Both the position numbers and the translations under genes were made by a program. From Pithys albifrons albifrons (Eukaryota > Chordata > Aves > Passeriformes > Thamnophilidae), in assembly GCF_047495875.1 (NCBI RefSeq), contig NC_092464.1, forward strand, positions 23,840,865 through 23,904,864: DNA of 64,000 bases, given 5' to 3'. Position 1 is the first letter of the stretch. Each line of letters starts with the position of its first letter. Shown in pieces: positions 58,881 to 64,000 of the stretch. The notes beneath the pieces are model-generated. The model worked only from the letters and a program-made list of their open reading frames with translations. It did no database searches and was not told the DNA's origin.

Positions 58881-61800
58881 AAAGCTTCTGGAAATTCATC
58901 TGAAGTATCCAGAATGCTGATTGTAGAAAATGTCAGAAAAAAATTGCCTTTCTTTGGTTTCCAGTATTTCTTCATTTTCTTTAAATCAGCACAACTCAAA
59001 AAATACCTGTGATATTTTCATGATTCCACATTTTCTCCCACAGCTTCCAAAAAAAAGTGCCAAAATGTGAGAAAACATATAATTAAACCCTATTCCTAAC
59101 CGCAAAAAAGTTTTATATATTAGGCTCATTTGTGCTTCAGGGAAAAGCTCAAGTGAAATGTTATTTTTTATTACATGTGTTGTTTGTGTCTTCTTTTGGT
59201 TCCTCCATGACTTTTGTAACAATCCCAATGCACTTTGTATCAGTTGAATTTCTGGAATTCAATTTTTTACACTATTTGAATAAACACATTATGTTTTCTC
59301 AATTCAATTTTTTAATAGGCTGTTATACAGAACAAAGATCCCTTTCTTATGTAGGTAGTGACATACTTGGTGATGGCCATCAGGTGCCAATCCATGTCTT
59401 GAGCCAAACAATGGCACATCTCTGGATGACTCAAAAGTCTAGCAATATATAATAGTTTTAAATGCAGAGTATACTAAGTGAAATCCAGCACAGTCCAAAA
59501 ACTAGTTATTTGTAAGTTCCAAATCTTTGCTAGGAGATTTATGAAATCAACTTGAGTTCTGCAAGTTCATGACAAAAAAGCATCATGTGGCATTATGATG
59601 TCACTGAGTGCCAGCAAGACAGGACTGACTGAATGTGGAGCAACTGGAAAACCTCTTCCATGAGATAACATTGATGTCAAGATAAAAACAAGAAACATGG
59701 CATGGTAGCTAGAGAAAACATATTAGCCATTAATCATCTATGGGTTTTGGCTATTCTGTGACAGTATAACAAATACAGCCGGGAACAATTTGACATTGAA
59801 AGAAAAAAATCAATAATTTTATAAATAAATAATAACCCCAGCACCATTATCACTAAGAAAATCTTTGAAATACTAGACAACTAGACACTTTATAAGATAA
59901 AAGAGACAAGGAATATTTATTTAAGGATACTAAGACAAATATATATAACATAATTAATAATATCAGCAATGCCAAATGGATTCCTATGTACTCTTCTTAA
60001 TTTACCTTGGGCCATAGCACAAGAACATAAAAGTAATGAAGGAAATGCTGGAAGTTAAAACAGTAAACATAGATAAAAGCAAATACTTTAAAAAAATATT
60101 TGTAATATAGTACTTTCTCTTGAATGATTTCAAACCATTTTAATGAAGTTAGGCCTTGGATTTACATTTGAGAAGACTAAAACACTAGTAGTTGATTTGC
60201 AAAGACCATGCAGAAAGTTTGTTGAGAGAAGAAACTAATTTCTTTTTTCTCACTGCCTCCAGACAATTTGGAATTGAACTATAGAGTTACCACAGGACAT
60301 TGTTGAAATAAGTTATACAGAACTTTTCTGTATCTATTAAGAACTTCATGTGAATAATAAGGCAGAATATTAGACTTCATACATATCCTTGTGCTAGCTT
60401 GTACATGATTTTCATCAAATGTATACCATAGAAAAATAGGTAGGAAAGCCCCTAAGGAAAGAAATTCCAAGGAACCAGTCCTATGAGATTAAGTACTCTA
60501 GAATAGTGGCCATAAAGAAAAAGAAGAGGGAAAAAGATTGTTATCTTGTGGAAGCAAAAAAGCAATTGAGTGTGGAAATAATTTAAGCTTTGGTGATACA
60601 ACATATGTTTCAACCCCAGTTTAGAACCAGTGCTGTTCTTACTCGTAAAGAAGCTACTAAGGAAGAAATTAAAGTGTATAATTAATGTTACAACATTACA
60701 TTAACACATAAATAATTTCTCTGGCAGGTCATACAATTTGCATGCATATTTTATTAAACTGTAAGAAATAATTTTCTGAGTGACCCTGATCTTCTTGCAT
60801 TCTTTGAAGTTTGAAAGCTGGCAGTATAGCCTATAAGTTTAAAGAAATTTAGAAAGAATTGCAAAGTTAAAAGGTACTTTTGATGTTTGTTCTTTCTCTT
60901 CTATCACAAGGGCACTCAATACAGAAGGAGTAGAAAACATAAATGCCTACAAAATTTCCATGGCCATCATGCTCATTTAACTCTTTCTAATCACTTAATA
61001 TAAAAGGCTGAAAAGTGCTATTCATTTACAAGGGGTGTCAAGATGGCACTAGGAATCTCCTGCCTTGGTGCCCACAAATCCTTCTCTTACTGTCCTTGCA
61101 CACATTGCTAGAAGTTGCTACTCACACTGAGAATAAGTACCTTCAGCCCTCAAAGTACACAGCAGCTTTTCCTGTCTTTCGAGGTGATATTCAGACAACT
61201 CCCTTTTGCCTTAGAAGCATCTCAATTATCTCTCATCACACAAAAAAGCATCAGATTGCCACATAACTTCCACTCCTTTGTCCAAACGGCATCCTTATCC
61301 TCACCACCCAGACAGCTCATCCACAACCACTCTGGGCTGCAATGGGACACATCTGTATGGCATAATGATGGCATGTAGTGCTCAGCTGAATTTTTAGTTT
61401 CTTTCTTTCAAAGAAGGTTGAAAGTTGAAATCTGGCTGATAAATGGCAGCAGGCCGGTTGTGCTATGAATACCTTCCCTTTGTCTCATTTATTCGCACAA
61501 TTCAACTCTTGTAAGAGTTGAAACGATTTTCTGGCACACAATTGAGAAAAAAGTGCAATTTAGGCAGCAAATGAACACTGGATCTGCTAAAGTCATGTGA
61601 ATTTCCCAGAGGATAGACACTCATTTTACGACTGCTAAATCTGTATCCTATCAGAATATTTCTGACCAGTAGCACCAGCAGATGAAAATATACCATAGAG
61701 GAAATGCCTTGGTGGAAATATTTCATCTTTCAGTGTGGCAGCGCCAAGCTTTGTAGCAAACCATACACTTGATTTTTTGGTGGTTATTCTAGGAGGCATC

Positions 61801-62640
61801 CTAAGTTTTGAGCTGAGAAGGCAAATGCAGCTGGAGAGGGAAAATATCTCACTGAGAGATTTCAGAGAGAAATGTTTGAAAAATGAACCAAAAATTCCAT
61901 TACAAAGGTTATAAACCCAGGTCTCCCCTCTCTCCTGAGCATAATGTTTCAAGGTTCCCCACCTATATGGTATATTTAAGTACAATTTCCCATTAAAATT
62001 AAAAAATCAGAGATTAAAGGGGTCGTGGGTTATTCCTCTCTAGACTGAACTCTATCTAGTGCTTAAAGACAGCAAGGAACACACCCACAGGCGCTTGAAA
62101 TAATCCCTACATGTATGTTGTATGAAATATCAAGAGATTGTATAAAGCACATTTAAATCAATTAATCATAATAATTTCATAAAGCAGATTTCTCAGAAGT
62201 ATTGATTTAAATTCCTGTTAAACTGTTAAATAAAATTACCTGGCCACCAAAGATGAGGTTTTAACTCTCCCAGTTGTTGCAACAGCCTCTGTTTGCCGGC
62301 TGTATGGTAGTAACTGAAAAGTTAACATCTCTGACTTTATAATTATTTGAATTTTTAATGAACAAGATGAATTAAATCTTTCAGCTTAGCTGCTTACGCT
62401 GTGAACCAGCCTGAGTTCCTGAAAGATAAGAAATATATTGTGCTTATTCAACAGCTTTTCTGTGTGGAGACAGAGGGAGAAAAAGAAGGCAGGTTTTTGT
62501 GGAATTTAAACTCATTATTAAAAAAGGATGATAAGGGTAATTATGAATATGAGTTGTAGAATTAATTAGTGAGTTTGAGAGCAGCTCCAAAATGAGAACG
62601 TGCTTCTTTTACCACATCCAGGGACAGCGTACTTTGTTAA
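58881..62640. other. Noncoding AT-rich stretch, no gene seen
   Basis: No exon or repeat is recognised. Overlapping frames at 61015-61378 (plus) and 61502-61985 (minus) lack domains. Confidence 0.65.
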
Positions 62641-62660
62641 GGGGGGGTGGGAGGTGGGGT
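62641..62660 (+). repeat. G-rich tract able to form a G-quadruplex
   Basis: GGGGGGGTGGGAGGTGGGGT contains enough runs of three or more G with loops of 1, 1 and 4 bases to fold as an intramolecular quadruplex. It stands alone in AT-rich surroundings. Confidence 0.7.
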
Positions 62661-64000
62661 GTCTGTCTGGATGTCCTGAATATATGCATCAGAATATAAT
62701 TTCCTTCTAATCACAGTGGTCCAAAAATACAATTAAAAGAGTATGAAAGAACACATAATTTCTGTCAGCTTTCATTCTTTTTTTCTTGTTGCTGAAGCTT
62801 TTATCAACCTCACTGGTATCTACATTTCACACAAAAATATTGAACATCTTTTAAGTTTTTCCATTTCCCTCAGAATGAAAGAGAAGCTGGTGCATTGGTG
62901 CAATTTGCCAATAACACTAGCAAACTAAATTGGAGATAAGTAGATGCTGAAGTTGGATAATTTCCAGGCTGTAAATTCACTACCAGCATGACAGATATTC
63001 TAGCCAAAAGTATCAGATCTTCCATGAACAACAAAATATGGAAGGTTATGAATATTAATACAAATCCATTTTCTTTTTTGAATTCTGAATTCTGCAAGTA
63101 AAACAGACACAGGTGTGTCATATACCTATATATATGCAAACATGTAAAAACTGACTCTCTTCATCCACGTGAATGCTATTCAGCATGCAAATTTACAAAC
63201 CTAAGTGGAGGGCTAGCAACAACTTAGGGATTTACCCACATTTCTATGCAAAAATTCCAATCAGAGCTCAAATAAGGAGTTATTGATGAGCTAGTATATT
63301 TGCAGGTGTTTCTATTTATCACTCCTCTTCTCTTCCTGCCTTATGCTTTTCCATGTTAAACATCAGGAGTGATGTTTTAAACAATCGGAAATATCTCTGT
63401 AATCATCCCTTTAAACTCTGCACACTGCAATTCTTTGAGTGAGGATTAGTATATAATTTTATGCAGTTTTTCTCCTATCACGTATTTTTTTCCATGTGAG
63501 ATTTTTAGTGTGCTAAACACTGCAAAATACCCTCATTCCCAAGAATTATAAAATAGTTTTGGAAGGGTAAAAGAGCCTCTCTGTCACATACCTTTAAGTC
63601 TGAATATTTCCGGTGTAATTTCAATTTCGCTGTAAATCAGAAGTATCTACAGTAAACAGAAAGCGGAACTGGAGTTTGCTGATATTATGGTCTGCCAGGA
63701 ACAGGAGCTGTTATTGCAAGTCTGAAGAATTTTATACCTTTTGATAGCTTGTATACCATCTGAATCTTATTAAACTGCTGTGCCTGACCTAGAGTCTGGA
63801 GCCTGGAGACAGAGTAGGGAACCTTAATGCTAATAACAAAATAGGCTTTAATGAACCACAGCTTCAAAGAGAAATAATATCAAATTTGAATGACTTCTTG
63901 GAAAGGATTTTACTATCAGCAGTGATTAACAAAATAAATAATATGCCAGCAAACCCACTGTGGATGGCTACCTTTGTTTGTTTCAGCCTCTCTTTTGACC
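62661..64000. other. Noncoding AT-rich stretch, no gene seen
   Basis: No exon, repeat family or RNA gene is recognised up to the end of the window. Confidence 0.65.

Noticed and set aside
1..64000. CRISPR array, bacterial operon or phage
   Set aside because: No regularly spaced direct repeats, ribosome-binding sites or dense same-strand genes. The repeats present are avian.

Overview
This window looks like noncoding DNA, intergenic or deep intronic, from a bird genome, most likely a neoavian or closely related lineage. The base is AT-rich and CpG-poor, and in-frame stops are everywhere. No multi-exon gene can be followed. The bird assignment rests on recognisable repeats: three CR1 LINE loci with the avian-type CR1 3' end or CR1 ORF2 remnants, and a solo LTR of a family I recognise from bird genomes. 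A second solo LTR has TG...CA ends and a 5-bp target-site duplication. Overall repeat density is low, which also fits a bird.

Layout. 1-1957 is plain noncoding. 1963-2663 is a 701-bp solo LTR flanked by GACCA; it holds the only dense CpG cluster of the window. 2669-17684 is mostly featureless, with a three-unit interstitial telomeric repeat (4968-4985), a faint ancient amniote-type repeat (about 6119-6222), a purine-rich stretch (10164-10376) and an old hAT-like DNA transposon remnant (15885-16063). A (CA)n microsatellite (17685-17722) and a promoter-like C/EBP plus TATA cluster (18500-18540) follow. CR1 remnants lie at 19444-19995, 23541-23712 and 29297-29465, all with the element sense strand on minus. 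Between 28 and 32.3 kb there are two unrelated pairs of diverged direct repeats and one palindromic ancient repeat. An open reading frame at 32854-33126 (minus) is the best coding candidate, but I cannot name it. 33-47 kb is mostly featureless. 47343-47866 is a second solo LTR. 53860-54163 is a short retroposon whose head derives from 5S rRNA and whose body carries three successive perfect stems. The remainder is noncoding with a poly-C run and a G-quadruplex-capable tract.

No genes act together here. The content is a fossil record of retrotransposition (CR1, ERV LTRs, a 5S-headed SINE) on neutral sequence, with a few candidate regulatory or exonic spots. I see no CRISPR array, bacterial operon, functional tRNA or intact rRNA gene. 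Repeat family assignments rest on recognition of consensus features from memory and were not checked by alignment or database search.
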